Assembly (NCBI GenBank): GCA_038850275.1
Contig: JAWCLZ010000003.1
Location: 1-64,000, forward strand
DNA from: JAWCLZ01 sp038850275
GTDB taxonomy: Archaea; Halobacteriota; JAWCLZ01
Reading direction: 5' to 3'
Length of the DNA stretch: 64,000 bases
Part shown: one piece after another, positions 16,399 to 25,578 of the stretch
How the letters are laid out: each line of letters opens with the position of its first letter
How positions within the stretch are numbered: position 1 is the stretch's first letter
The notes under the pieces: generated by a model
Database searches by the model: none
The model's input: only the letters and a program-made list of their open reading frames with translations
Told to the model about the DNA's origin: nothing
Position numbers and translations under genes: made by a program

Positions 16399-17333
16399 AT
16401 CAATAATCTCTTTGCATTTTCGCCAAATATCTTTTTCTTAATTTCCACATCTAGACCTAGTCGAGCCAGCCATTTAACACAGTTCACCATGCCTCTTTCT
16501 CTATCACAATAGCCACCGATGGCTGGGTAATCAGAGCCGTAGAGGATTCTCTCCTCCCCCATTTCTTCGATAGCAAGTAGGAGATTGAATTCATTGAATG
16601 TAGCGGAGATATCCACATAGATATTCTCATGCTTCTTAGCAACATCCATCATTTCCTTGAACCAGATTCCAGGGTATAGCTTGCTGTAGCTTCCCATGTG
16701 AGCTGCTATTATTTTCAAATCCGGATATCTCTCTGCAACTTTATCCAAATATTTTGGATTCGCATTCCTTGAAAGATAAGGCAATTCCCAAGGGCCTGGG
16801 TCGCAGCCAGTGTGCATTGAAATAATCAACTCATGCTCCTGAGCTAGCTCGTAAATCAAATTCATTTTTTCATCCTCAGGGTTGAAGAATTGAATGGTGG
16901 GTAAAAATTTTAATCCCTTGAAATTAAGTTCTTTAATTCTATCGATTTTCCGTCTAACATATTCTTCGCCTTTATTTGGATTGATAGATCCAAAACCAAT
17001 GAATCTCTCAGGATATTTATCCACGAATTCTTTGACCACTTCTTCAGATACACTTAAGCCGAGGATTCTCTTTCCAATTCCCCTCAGCATTTCTTCATCT
17101 GCATAACTATAAGCATGTTCTCTCTCTAAGGCGATTTTTAACTCTTCTCCACCCACATATTTATCAAAATCAGCTTCATCTAGGTCTAAAGCAAGAAGAA
17201 CAGCTTTATCAACTCCAGCTATGTCCATCGCTTCAATGACTTCCTCGATTGGAATAACAGCGTGAGTTGATATATCAATAGGATGCACATGTACATCTAT
17301 AACTTCTACTTCCCGTGAATTAATTTTAATCAT
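16395..17333 (-). CDS. amidohydrolase family protein (TIM barrel, amidohydrolase-2 type)
   Basis: This 312-residue protein opens with EVIDVHVHPID (HxH metal motif, 14-18), then GLKFLPTIQFF, M-H-T-G-C near 180, IIAAHMGS near 215 and YGSDYPAIGG near 268 (late Asp). The family includes decarboxylases and hydrolases such as ACMSD; the substrate is not predictable. Coupled by a 4-base overlap to the downstream DUF362 gene. A second smaller relative is at 36785-37525. Confidence 0.85.
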   Translation of the reverse strand: MIKINSREVEVIDVHVHPIDISTHAVIPIEEVIEAMDIAGVDKAVLLALDLDEADFDKYVGGEELKIALEREHAYSYADEEMLRGIGKRILGLSVSEEVVKEFVDKYPERFIGFGSINPNKGEEYVRRKIDRIKELNFKGLKFLPTIQFFNPEDEKMNLIYELAQEHELIISMHTGCDPGPWELPYLSRNANPKYLDKVAERYPDLKIIAAHMGSYSKLYPGIWFKEMMDVAKKHENIYVDISATFNEFNLLLAIEEMGEERILYGSDYPAIGGYCDRERGMVNCVKWLARLGLDVEIKKKIFGENAKRLLI

Positions 17334-17394
17334 ATTTAGTAGTAAGGAGTATATGAATTTAAGAATTTAGTAAGTATTTAAAATTTAAGAAAAT

Positions 17395-18132
17395 TTAAAA
17401 TAATTTTTTTATTAAGAACTTTTTATTCTCGATTAAATCCTCTTTGCATTTAATGCAAAAAGGACTACCAGTTCGCTCCATTCTCTCAAGCATTCTCTGG
17501 GTCAATTCACCTGCATCAACAAATCTCCTTGTAACTCTATCGTCTTCCTTCACAAGTCTCACCATATTAGATTGACCCATTACGCAGTCAACCCTTATAC
17601 AGTGCCACCCTAGAGAATAATCTACATCTTCTTTTCTCCTTGGAACGCCAAAGATATGAGCTGTTTCATGCATGGCAGTCTTAAAGAGAACTTTAGGTGC
17701 AAAAGATTCATACCATTTTTCAATTCGACAGGAGGAAAATATAACTCTAGCACTTGGTTTCCCCAATCGAAGGTGAAGTGAAGTTGCTATACCATAAACG
17801 AAATTTGTATTAGATGTGTACAAGTCCTTTGCTGTAACTCCAATTTCAATACCCTCTTTACCCTTAGATGCACGCAAATTTAACACATCTTCCACATTGT
17901 ATTGAACCCCAAAGGAGCCCTCTCTTTTACTAGCTTGCTCAAAGCATTTTTCCACTGCCTCTAAGTCTTCAAAAGAATTTTCTAAGCATATGGAGAAATA
18001 TGAAGAAAGATCAAGACCTTCTCTTAAAATAATTTTAATTGCATCAACTATCACTGGAATATACTTCAATGTTTCTCTATCACTCCATACATAGATTTGA
18101 ATCGCCATTTTTCCACTGAATTTATATCTCAT
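17395..18132 (-). CDS. archaemetzincin-like metalloprotease, divergent
   Basis: The protein is 245 residues. The zinc motif HETAHIFG (155-162), then HC-x4-C-x-M (177-185) and a final C-x2-C (226-229), are the archaemetzincin landmarks, and VTAKDLYTSNTNFVYG (99-114) matches the strand before them. Two spacings differ from the usual HExxHxxGxxHC-x4-CxM-x17-CxxC: 14 residues separate the Gly from the third His (normally 2), and about 40 lie between Met and the last Cys pair. A distant member or a separate subfamily. TATA-like GGATATATTT about 20 bases upstream supports the ATG at 18132. Confidence 0.75.
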   Translation of the reverse strand: MRYKFSGKMAIQIYVWSDRETLKYIPVIVDAIKIILREGLDLSSYFSICLENSFEDLEAVEKCFEQASKREGSFGVQYNVEDVLNLRASKGKEGIEIGVTAKDLYTSNTNFVYGIATSLHLRLGKPSARVIFSSCRIEKWYESFAPKVLFKTAMHETAHIFGVPRRKEDVDYSLGWHCIRVDCVMGQSNMVRLVKEDDRVTRRFVDAGELTQRMLERMERTGSPFCIKCKEDLIENKKFLIKKLF

Positions 18133-18245
18133 ATCTCATTTTTCAAATATATCCTAAAAAAATCTTTGTTAACGATATGACTAATAATTATTATTCTAAA
18201 AAATAATTATATTAAATTCTGTTTTCATTTTAATACAGAGATAGC

Positions 18246-19505
18246 GTGATTGTCGAAAGAATAGCGCAAGAGATGATAAAAAGGGGACTTAAAGGTACGA
18301 GGTTTTCCAAAATTGAACCAATTCTCCCAGCGGAATTGGATGGAATAGGGTGGTATATTCACATTCCATTCTGCCGTCGATTATGTCCCTATTGTGCTTT
18401 TCGCAGCCTTCCCTATTCCCAGAGCAAAGTTGCATCTTATGTTGATGCAGTGAAAAAAGAGATTCAAATATATAGGGATAAACTTGGGAAAATCAAAATA
18501 GGAGATGTCTACTTCGGAGGTGGCACCCCAAGTCTCACTTGGAGGGAAGTTCTTGAGATCGTGGAATTCTTGAGATCTAAATTTGAAGTAATAGGTAAAT
18601 TCGGCTTAGAAGCAAACCCTGAGGATATAAATGAAACAACATGCGAGGCGCTTAGAAAAGGAGGGATAAGTAAAATTAGCCTTGGAGTGCAATCTTTAGA
18701 TAGTGAAATTCTTAAAATTATGCACCGAGGCTATGATGCTAAACTTGTATGTGAGGCTATAGAGCTATTGCTTGACAAGGGATTTTATGTAAGCGTTGAC
18801 TTAATGCACGGTTTGCCTAAGCAAAATATATCTAGCTTGCTTCGAGACTTAGAAATAGTGGCTGAAGCTGGAGTTCATCAAATTTCCCATTATCCACTTA
18901 TCCTCTTCCCCTATACTAAATGGTATCGCGAGGTTCAAAGTGGAAATATATCTCTCACTTCTCATATGGAGAAAAATATGTTTTATACAATTTGCGATTT
19001 CCTAACATCGATTGGATATAAACAAGTCAGCTGCTGGGATTTCACAAGAGAAGCTGGAATGCAATATATTACTTGCACGCGAGATGAAAATATAGGAGTA
19101 GGAATTAGCGCTTATACGAAAATCAAAGACCTATTCTATGTCAATACTTTTTCTCTAGAGGAATATATCAAAAGCGTGGAAACTAGCTTGCCCATTGCAA
19201 CTGGGACAATTATGCCTTTGAATCAAGCTATGAAGCGCTGGTTTATGATGGGATTATATAAACTTAAAGTGAATAAAGTAGATTTTGAGAAACGCTTTAG
19301 CATTCCCATAGAGCAAGCGATTGGAAAATTTTTGCTAATGCTCAAATTGCTGAATATAATTGAAGAACAACCCGATTACATTCAAGTTACAAAGCGGGGT
19401 TTATACTGGGTCTCATTTATGACAAAAACATTCATGCTCACCTTCCCAGGGAGATATATTCAAGAATGCCTACGCAATCCATGGCCAAGCTCGTTTGAAA
19501 TCTGA
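18246..19505 (+). CDS. radical SAM protein of the HemN/HemW family
   Basis: This 419-residue protein has the radical SAM cluster motif CRRLCPYCAF (about 43-52), then FGGGTPSL (about 92), LGVQSLD (about 146) and Y-P-L-I-L-F-P-Y-T-K, with a C-terminal winged-helix part. HemW (heme chaperone) and HemN (coproporphyrinogen oxidase) share this layout. HemN-specific N-terminal residues are not obvious, so HemW-like or a related heme or methyl-transfer enzyme is the safer call. Start GTG. Divergent from the metalloprotease. Confidence 0.82.
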   Translation: MIVERIAQEMIKRGLKGTRFSKIEPILPAELDGIGWYIHIPFCRRLCPYCAFRSLPYSQSKVASYVDAVKKEIQIYRDKLGKIKIGDVYFGGGTPSLTWREVLEIVEFLRSKFEVIGKFGLEANPEDINETTCEALRKGGISKISLGVQSLDSEILKIMHRGYDAKLVCEAIELLLDKGFYVSVDLMHGLPKQNISSLLRDLEIVAEAGVHQISHYPLILFPYTKWYREVQSGNISLTSHMEKNMFYTICDFLTSIGYKQVSCWDFTREAGMQYITCTRDENIGVGISAYTKIKDLFYVNTFSLEEYIKSVETSLPIATGTIMPLNQAMKRWFMMGLYKLKVNKVDFEKRFSIPIEQAIGKFLLMLKLLNIIEEQPDYIQVTKRGLYWVSFMTKTFMLTFPGRYIQECLRNPWPSSFEI

Positions 19506-19515
19506 TTACTCACAA

Positions 19516-19587
19516 TGGACTCGCCGGGATTTGAACCCGGGTCTGAGGCTCCGGAGGCCTCTATGCTATCCGCTATACCACGAGTCC
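19516..19587 (-). tRNA. tRNA-Arg (anticodon CCG)
   Basis: On the minus strand, acceptor GGACTCG pairs with CGAGTCC and discriminator A follows. The anticodon stem GAGGC/GCCTC encloses loop CTCCGGA with anticodon CCG. The T arm has GGTTCAAATCC in a CCCGG/CCGGG stem. It reads the Arg codon CGG. CCA is not encoded. No intron is visible. Confidence 0.95.
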
Positions 19588-19641
19588 ATGGGAATTGTTT
19601 TATCCTTCTACTTATAATTTTATTTAAACGGGATGGATTAG

Positions 19642-20637
19642 GTGTTGGATATAATTTACATCTTACTCTTAATTATTTTAATCATCTCAGGCTTGCTCAT
19701 TTTAAACGAGGGCTCGAATCTCATTAGCGATAATGCAACAATTGTTGCTAGGCGAACTGGCAGCTCTAGATTTGCAATTAGCATTCTCTTAGTTTCCACT
19801 TTAGCCTCGATGCCTGAAACACTTGTTTCTCTATTTGCATTGAAAGAGAATAGCATTGATATTGCGATGGCAAATACTTTAGTTTCAATTATTGTTAATA
19901 TCTCTTTCATAATAGGCTTATCTGCTTTAATAATGCCACTTAGAACAACGAAGGTGATGATTACCAGGGACGCTGTTTTTCTTTTAACAATGACGATCAT
20001 TGCTTCTGCGCTTTTGCTTGATGGCGTGCTCTCGCGATTAGATGGATTTGTGCTATTACTACTATTCCTACCCTACTCCATAAATCTATGGATCACGGAG
20101 AAAATGCTAGGGAAAGAGGAAATGTATACTTCGCTTAAAGATGTTTTCACTGAGCTAGTTCTCTTTGGGCGCATCTTCAATCGAGGATTGAAAATAAGAA
20201 GTGGTTTGAAGTGGTTGCTAGCAGGGATATTTCTAGCAGTAGTTGGGTCTGAGTTTTTGACTCGTGGATCAATAGAAATATCAAGAACTATGGATATAAG
20301 TGAATGGTTGATTGGCGCAACGATAGTCGCAGTTGGAACTTCACTTCCTGATATCGCTGCTGCATATCATGCTACTAGGAGGGGCATGTCAGATGTTGCT
20401 TTAGGAGCTGGTATAGGAGCGAATATTACAAGTATATTGCTTACCCTTGGGCTAATGGGACTTATCTATCCTCTTACATTCGATGTCGATAAAGTGCTGC
20501 CAACAATTATTGCAATGAATGTTTTAACATTCACTCTCTTCATATTTCTTGCAATTGGCAAGACACTTACAAGAAGAGAAGGTATAATCTTCTTTTTATT
20601 TTACATTGCAATCACTATATTGAATATATTTAGATAA
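19642..20637 (+). CDS. sodium/calcium exchanger family membrane protein
   Basis: This 331-residue membrane protein has about ten hydrophobic segments in two inverted halves, each with the alpha-repeat of CaCA exchangers: LLVSTLASMPETLVSL (about 49-64) and GATIVAVGTSLPDIAAA (about 226-242), with the acidic residue (Glu and Asp) that binds the cation. It resembles bacterial YrbG-type exchangers that swap Na+ or H+ for Ca2+. Start GTG 19642, about 25 bases after an AT-rich TATA-like stretch. Confidence 0.88.
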   Translation: MLDIIYILLLIILIISGLLILNEGSNLISDNATIVARRTGSSRFAISILLVSTLASMPETLVSLFALKENSIDIAMANTLVSIIVNISFIIGLSALIMPLRTTKVMITRDAVFLLTMTIIASALLLDGVLSRLDGFVLLLLFLPYSINLWITEKMLGKEEMYTSLKDVFTELVLFGRIFNRGLKIRSGLKWLLAGIFLAVVGSEFLTRGSIEISRTMDISEWLIGATIVAVGTSLPDIAAAYHATRRGMSDVALGAGIGANITSILLTLGLMGLIYPLTFDVDKVLPTIIAMNVLTFTLFIFLAIGKTLTRREGIIFFLFYIAITILNIFR

Positions 20638-20671
20638 GAATAAATATGAATATCTAATAATTTGGAGCTTG

Positions 20672-22135
20672 ATGATTGACCAGCTAGAGCGATTTATAGA
20701 GGAAATTACATTTGAATATTATCTCAACCTAGCTGGATTGAAAGATGAACTTAATATAAGTTCTATTTATTCTAAATACAAACTTTTCAATGATGCAAGT
20801 GCTATTATCGAGCTCAAGCATAAAACTATGCAAGCTAGGGGAGAAGAGAGGAGGAGGTTGGATTATCTCCATTCTTATCTAGCAAGCAATTATCTTGAAA
20901 ATGCAACTAAGGAATTAACAGATCGCATTGCAACCAAGGAAGCAATGGCTATGATTTCAATTGATGGAGATGTGATTCCTTTTCGCAAAGCAGAGTTGCT
21001 TATGGCAAATGAGCCTGATTATTTCAAGAGAAATGCGATATATCAAGCAACTATGCCATTGATCTTAGAGTTGAATATACTGCTGAGGAAAAAACTTGAG
21101 CAAATCCACATCTTAGCTAGAGAGCTTGGGTTCATAGATTATATTCATATGTGTTCATATATCAAAAAACTAAACTTCACTGCTTTATTTGAGGCCGTGG
21201 AGAATATATTGAAGAGCACTGAGGGTATTTATGAAAAGGAATTTGAAAGAATAGCTGAGGAAGAACTGGGCTTAGATCTAGGGGCAATTCGAAAGCCAGA
21301 TATGCTGCGTGTACTACGCTTGAAGAGTTTTAATGAATTCTTCAGAGGCAGAGATATGCTTGCCGTGCTCAAGGATACCTCACGTGACCTTGGATTTGAT
21401 TTAGATCGCGTAATTCTAGATGTTGAGAAGAGGGAGAAGAAAGTGCTTCGCGCATTTTGCGCTCCTGTAAGAATTCCTGAGAAAGTGATACTTGTAATTA
21501 CACCTAAAAATGGCCAAGATGATTATCAAGCTCTACTTCATGAATTTGGCCATGCGATTTTTTACAGCAATGTTAATCCAGAACTTCCATTTGAATTTAA
21601 ATATCTTGGGGATAGCGCCTTGAGTGAGGGCTATGCTTTTCTTTTTCACTATTTAATTGCAAATCGATACTGGCTTGAGAAGCATTTTGAATTCAACGAG
21701 GATATAACTCGAAGTTTTTTGAAAAAGATATACTTCATCAAACTCTACATGCTTCGCAGATATGCTGGGAAGTTGCGCTATGAATATGAATTGCATAGTG
21801 GTGCAAGTGAGCCTGAGAAGATTTATTCAAAGTTAATGCAAGAGGCACTTAAATTTGAGCACTCGCCAAGTGAATATATTCGCGATGTAGATCAAGCTTT
21901 TTACTCTGCAAGTTATTTAAAAGCTTGGTTTTTTGAATCTCAGCTTAAAAGAGTATTAATCGAAGAATTTGGAGAGCAATGGTTTATGCGGCCTGAGGCG
22001 GGGGATTTCCTCCGCGAGCTCTTTAAACTTGGGCAGAAATATTCAGCTGAGGAAGTGCTCCAGGGCTTGGGATTCTATGGACTTAATGAATGCAATGCAA
22101 TTGAGGAAATTATAGCTGCTCTAGAGGGACTATGA
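20672..22135 (+). CDS. M3-like zinc metallopeptidase
   Basis: This 487-residue, mostly helical protein has zinc motif HEFGHAIFYSN near residue 290 and the third ligand in LSEGYAFLFHYL about 27 residues on, the gluzincin arrangement of M3 oligopeptidases. It is shorter than typical M3 enzymes (about 560-600) and its sequence is distant, so M3-like or M32-like is the limit. Probably cytoplasmic peptide degradation. ATG 20672 behind GGAG is preferred to the TTG one codon earlier. Confidence 0.8.
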   Translation: MIDQLERFIEEITFEYYLNLAGLKDELNISSIYSKYKLFNDASAIIELKHKTMQARGEERRRLDYLHSYLASNYLENATKELTDRIATKEAMAMISIDGDVIPFRKAELLMANEPDYFKRNAIYQATMPLILELNILLRKKLEQIHILARELGFIDYIHMCSYIKKLNFTALFEAVENILKSTEGIYEKEFERIAEEELGLDLGAIRKPDMLRVLRLKSFNEFFRGRDMLAVLKDTSRDLGFDLDRVILDVEKREKKVLRAFCAPVRIPEKVILVITPKNGQDDYQALLHEFGHAIFYSNVNPELPFEFKYLGDSALSEGYAFLFHYLIANRYWLEKHFEFNEDITRSFLKKIYFIKLYMLRRYAGKLRYEYELHSGASEPEKIYSKLMQEALKFEHSPSEYIRDVDQAFYSASYLKAWFFESQLKRVLIEEFGEQWFMRPEAGDFLRELFKLGQKYSAEEVLQGLGFYGLNECNAIEEIIAALEGL

Positions 22136-22199
22136 GATTAAAAATTTTAAATATATTATATTTTTAATATTTTAATTTTAAGATATCAGAATCACAAAA

Positions 22200-22249
22200 T
22201 TTATATAGACACGACCAAAGAAAAATCATAAAAATCAATTTTAAGGAGG
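22200..22249 (+). promoter_or_regulatory. promoter and strong ribosome site of the acyl-CoA synthetase
   Basis: TATA box TTTATATA (22200-22207) and ribosome site AAGGAGGA (22243-22250) ending 7 bases before the ATG at 22257. The leader would be about 25-30 bases. Both elements are among the best in the window and suggest high expression. Confidence 0.6.
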
Positions 22250-22256
22250 AGAGAGG

Positions 22257-23951
22257 ATGGTTAAAATACCTGAGGACTACTTACCACCAAAAGAACTCTG
22301 GCCAGTGTTTGAAGTCCCACCGGAGTATAAAGTTCCAGATAAGATAAACCTCGCTGAAGAGCTCCTTGATATAAACATCAAACAAGGCAGAACCAATAAC
22401 GTCGCTATTTACTTCCAAGATCAAAAGATCACCTATAGGGAGCTCTACATAAATGTCAATAAACTAGCAAATAGCTTGAGAGAACTAGGCGTAGAGGAAA
22501 ACGATAGAGTGGGGTTGAGGACTGCAAATATCCCCCAGGCAATCGTTGCTAACTTCGCCATAATGAAAGTGGGTGCAATACCAGTGCCAATGTCACCACT
22601 GTGGTCAGCGAAAGAGCTGACTTACGCGAGTAATAACGCCGAGCTCAAGGCAATGTTCGTGACCTATGGTTTAATCGGAGAAGTAGAGAGATCCATGAAG
22701 GAACTAGGTGGCTTCAAAACGTGCAAGTATATGATAGTGATAGGTGCAAAGCCAGAGGAGATAAAGCCAAAGGGCTACTATTCCTATGAAGAACTAGTTG
22801 CTAAGGGCGCCAAGCAATTTGAGCCCGTTAGAAGAGACAAGCGCGATATTGGACTCCTTCTATATACCTCTGGAACAACAGGCGACCCCAAGGGCTGCGC
22901 GCACTTCCAAGAGGGCGCGTTGATTCTATGCGACATGGTTGGAAAGCAGGTATGGAAGCTAACTCCCTCAGATGTCGTAGGAGGATCAGCACCTGTATCA
23001 TTTGCCGCTGGATATGGCACATTTGCATTGATACCCTATCGCTTTGGAGCAGCAGTCTCACTTCTCTTGAAATTCGTGCCTGAAGAATTACTTGCCGATG
23101 TTGAGAAGCACGGTATAACTGTATTCACCGGATTGCCAACTGCATATCGAAAGTTCCTAACAATGCCTGACTGGGAGAAGAAATATGACTTAAGCAGCAT
23201 TAGAATGTACACCACTGGTGGAGAAGCCCTTGGTGGCGAAACGTTTGAAGCTTGGCTCAAGCGCACTGGAATGCCAATTTACGAGGGCTTAGGTGCAACT
23301 GAGATGGTACATCTCGTGCTGAGCAATGCTGTGACAATGAAGCCCAAGGCAAAATCATGCGGGGTACCTCTGAAGGGCTTAACTGTTAGAATCGTGGATG
23401 ATGATGGAAAGCCCTGCAAGCCTGGTGAAATTGGCACAATGACCATTAGAGGGCCAACTGGCATTGTATACTGGCGGCCCACAGAGCACGGCGGTAGATT
23501 GATGAAGAAGCAGAAGGAGAGCGTCAAAAATGGCTGGAATGTACTAGGCGACTATGTATACGCTGATGAAGAGGGCTATATCTACTTCGTCTCTCGAGAT
23601 GACGATATGATCAAGAGCTCTGGCTATCGCATCGGTCCAGAGGAAGTGGAGGAAGTTATTGCTAAGCATCCAAAGGTAGCTGATGTTGGAGTAATTGGAG
23701 TTCCACATCCAGTTCGCGGGATGGATGTTAAAGCTTGGGTGCAGTTGAAGCCAGATATACCAGTACCTACAACTGAGGAGGCTAAAAAGGCACTTGAGCA
23801 GGAGATATTGAACTTCATGAGAGACAAGATCGCAGTTTACAAGCTCCCGAGACTCTTTGAATTCACACATAATCCGTTGCCTAGAACGCCAACTGGCAAG
23901 TTAATTCGAAGGTTCATCCGCGACTGGGAGAAAGCTAAAGAGAAAAAGTAA
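22257..23951 (+). CDS. AMP-forming acyl-CoA synthetase, benzoate-CoA ligase-like
   Basis: This 564-residue enzyme would activate a carboxylic acid to its CoA thioester with ATP. Visible motifs: YTSGTTGDPKG (about 202-212, AMP-binding), GLGATEM (about 343), GDYVYADEEGYIYFVSRDDD (about 427-446, hinge) and the catalytic lysine in PRTPTGKL near the end. N-terminal YLPPKELWPVFEVPPE resembles benzoate/2-aminobenzoate-CoA ligases, so an aromatic or medium-chain acid is a reasonable guess. Strong promoter and GGAGG site. Codons are somewhat more GC-rich than neighbours, in line with high expression. Monocistronic. Confidence 0.9.
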   Translation: MVKIPEDYLPPKELWPVFEVPPEYKVPDKINLAEELLDINIKQGRTNNVAIYFQDQKITYRELYINVNKLANSLRELGVEENDRVGLRTANIPQAIVANFAIMKVGAIPVPMSPLWSAKELTYASNNAELKAMFVTYGLIGEVERSMKELGGFKTCKYMIVIGAKPEEIKPKGYYSYEELVAKGAKQFEPVRRDKRDIGLLLYTSGTTGDPKGCAHFQEGALILCDMVGKQVWKLTPSDVVGGSAPVSFAAGYGTFALIPYRFGAAVSLLLKFVPEELLADVEKHGITVFTGLPTAYRKFLTMPDWEKKYDLSSIRMYTTGGEALGGETFEAWLKRTGMPIYEGLGATEMVHLVLSNAVTMKPKAKSCGVPLKGLTVRIVDDDGKPCKPGEIGTMTIRGPTGIVYWRPTEHGGRLMKKQKESVKNGWNVLGDYVYADEEGYIYFVSRDDDMIKSSGYRIGPEEVEEVIAKHPKVADVGVIGVPHPVRGMDVKAWVQLKPDIPVPTTEEAKKALEQEILNFMRDKIAVYKLPRLFEFTHNPLPRTPTGKLIRRFIRDWEKAKEKK

Positions 23952-23990
23952 ACCTTTAATTTATTTATTATTTTTAATTTTAGTTTTAAA

Positions 23991-24040
23991 TTTTCCTAAT
24001 TTTTAGTTTCCCTAATTTTTTAAGTTTTCCCTATATCTCT
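23991..24040. repeat. imperfect tandem repeat at the purD 3' end, T-rich intergenic stretch
   Basis: TTTTCCTAATTTTTAG, TTTCCCTAATTTTTTAAG and TTTTCCCTATAT follow one another. The right-hand copy is the purD 3' end (last codons and stop at 24020). The gap 23952-24019 is very T/A-rich and probably terminates both convergent genes. Confidence 0.55.
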
Positions 24041-25411
24041 TCTATATCTCATGCCATTGAAGAATATCTTCTTTATCTCCCTATAAGCTATCTCCCTAGC
24101 CTCCTGCAAGCTATTACCCCTTGCAACTAATGTGAGCACTCTCCCACCTGTGGTCAAGATATTCTTATCTTCATCTAGCTTCGCGGGGTCCCTGAAAGAA
24201 GTGCCATTGTGAAATATCAAGCAGTTTTTATCCACGCTTCTTAAACCAAAAATCGGTCGATTGGTATAATGCCTACCAGGATAGCCCTCCCTCCAACCAT
24301 CTGTACCATATGATCTACCACTCACAGCACAAATACCAAGGTAATAAGCTGGGTCCCACTCTAGCTTGATTTTATGTAAGGTGCCCTCTAAAATTGCCAT
24401 GGAAATTTCATAGAAATCTGTTTTCAATCTTGGAAGTATAACTTGAGCCTCAGGATCGCCCATTCTGACATTGATTTCAAGCACATAGGGATTTTTTTCA
24501 CCATTTTCCTCGCAAATCATAAGACCGAAGTAAATAATACCCTTATACTCGATACCCTTTAGCTCTCGAAATTTGGTAATAACTGGCCTTGCTATTCTCT
24601 CCATAATCTTATCCACCAGTTCTTCATCGAGCCATGGATGAGGAGAGTAGCCCCCCATTCCCCCTGTATTTGGATTGTGCCTTCGATTGGGGTTTCCAAT
24701 TGTTTCATTATACCACTCGATTATTTCAACATCATTTTCATCAAAAGCCTGCTTGTAATCCATAGCTGCCTCTAGTGGCAAAATAGTTCTGCCATCGGTT
24801 AAAGCAAAGAACATCAATTCCTTGCCATATAGCCTTTGCTCAATGTCAACGCGATTCCCAGCCTCACCGAAAATTTTCTCCACCATTATCTTATCAACAG
24901 CATATAATGCCTCTTCCTTGGAATTGCAAACAATCGATCCCTTCCCAGCTGCTAGACCATCAGCTTTTACCACTAAATTTTGACCTTTGTTTTTTTCATA
25001 AAAATCTATAATGAACTGCTTGGCATCCATTGGATTATCAAAATTTCTATAGTAAGCGATGGGCACACCTATGGTTTTTAAAAAATCTTTGGTATCGCAT
25101 TTACTAGACTCAAGCACCGTGGCTTCCTTAGTTGGACCAACGATCTTAAGCCCAGCGCTTTGAAAGACATTCACTATACCCTGAGAGAGATAGCCCTCTG
25201 GACCCACGAATGTTAAATCTATCTCTTTCTCACGCGCAAAATTTAATATGTCAGATATAGACTTCAAAGGCACCTGCTGGCATTTCTCAAGCAAAGAGCT
25301 ACCAGCATTGCCAGGTGCCACGTATACCTCTGAAACGTGCTTGCTTTTAGAAAAAGCATATGCAATTGCATTACCCCTACCCCCGGCGTCTACAACTAGC
25401 ACTTTCTTCAT
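24020..25411 (-). CDS. purD: phosphoribosylamine--glycine ligase
   Basis: This 463-residue ATP-grasp enzyme catalyses the second step of purine synthesis. Visible: VLVVDAGGRGNAIAYAFSKS (4-23, N-terminal Rossmann loop), VGPEGYLSQGIVN (about 62), VVKADGLAAGKG (about 147-158, nucleotide grasp), HNPNTGGMGGYSPHPW (about 247) and EINVRMGDPEAQ (about 316-327, metal ligands). N-terminal loop is GGRGNA rather than GGREHA. Length is slightly over the usual 430, as in several archaea. Confidence 0.93.
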   Translation of the reverse strand: MKKVLVVDAGGRGNAIAYAFSKSKHVSEVYVAPGNAGSSLLEKCQQVPLKSISDILNFAREKEIDLTFVGPEGYLSQGIVNVFQSAGLKIVGPTKEATVLESSKCDTKDFLKTIGVPIAYYRNFDNPMDAKQFIIDFYEKNKGQNLVVKADGLAAGKGSIVCNSKEEALYAVDKIMVEKIFGEAGNRVDIEQRLYGKELMFFALTDGRTILPLEAAMDYKQAFDENDVEIIEWYNETIGNPNRRHNPNTGGMGGYSPHPWLDEELVDKIMERIARPVITKFRELKGIEYKGIIYFGLMICEENGEKNPYVLEINVRMGDPEAQVILPRLKTDFYEISMAILEGTLHKIKLEWDPAYYLGICAVSGRSYGTDGWREGYPGRHYTNRPIFGLRSVDKNCLIFHNGTSFRDPAKLDEDKNILTTGGRVLTLVARGNSLQEAREIAYREIKKIFFNGMRYRRDIGKT

Positions 25412-25542
25412 TCAATTCCCCACTTTTTTCTTAATCGCAGATATTTAAAGATGTCTCCAGCAAATTTTACAGCTCTAAAACTTAATTTTTATTCTTGAGT
25501 GACTACTTCTACGTCATTGGAAAACAGTAAATTTCAAGCGAC

Positions 25543-25552
25543 ATTTTTATAA
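25543..25552 (+). promoter_or_regulatory. TATA box of the secreted repeat protein
   Basis: TTTTTATAAAAA stretch about 27-36 bases upstream of the ATG at 25579, the spacing for a leaderless start; it argues against the upstream ATG at 25561. Confidence 0.4.
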
Positions 25553-25578
25553 AAATAAAAATGTATGATACTTATAAA

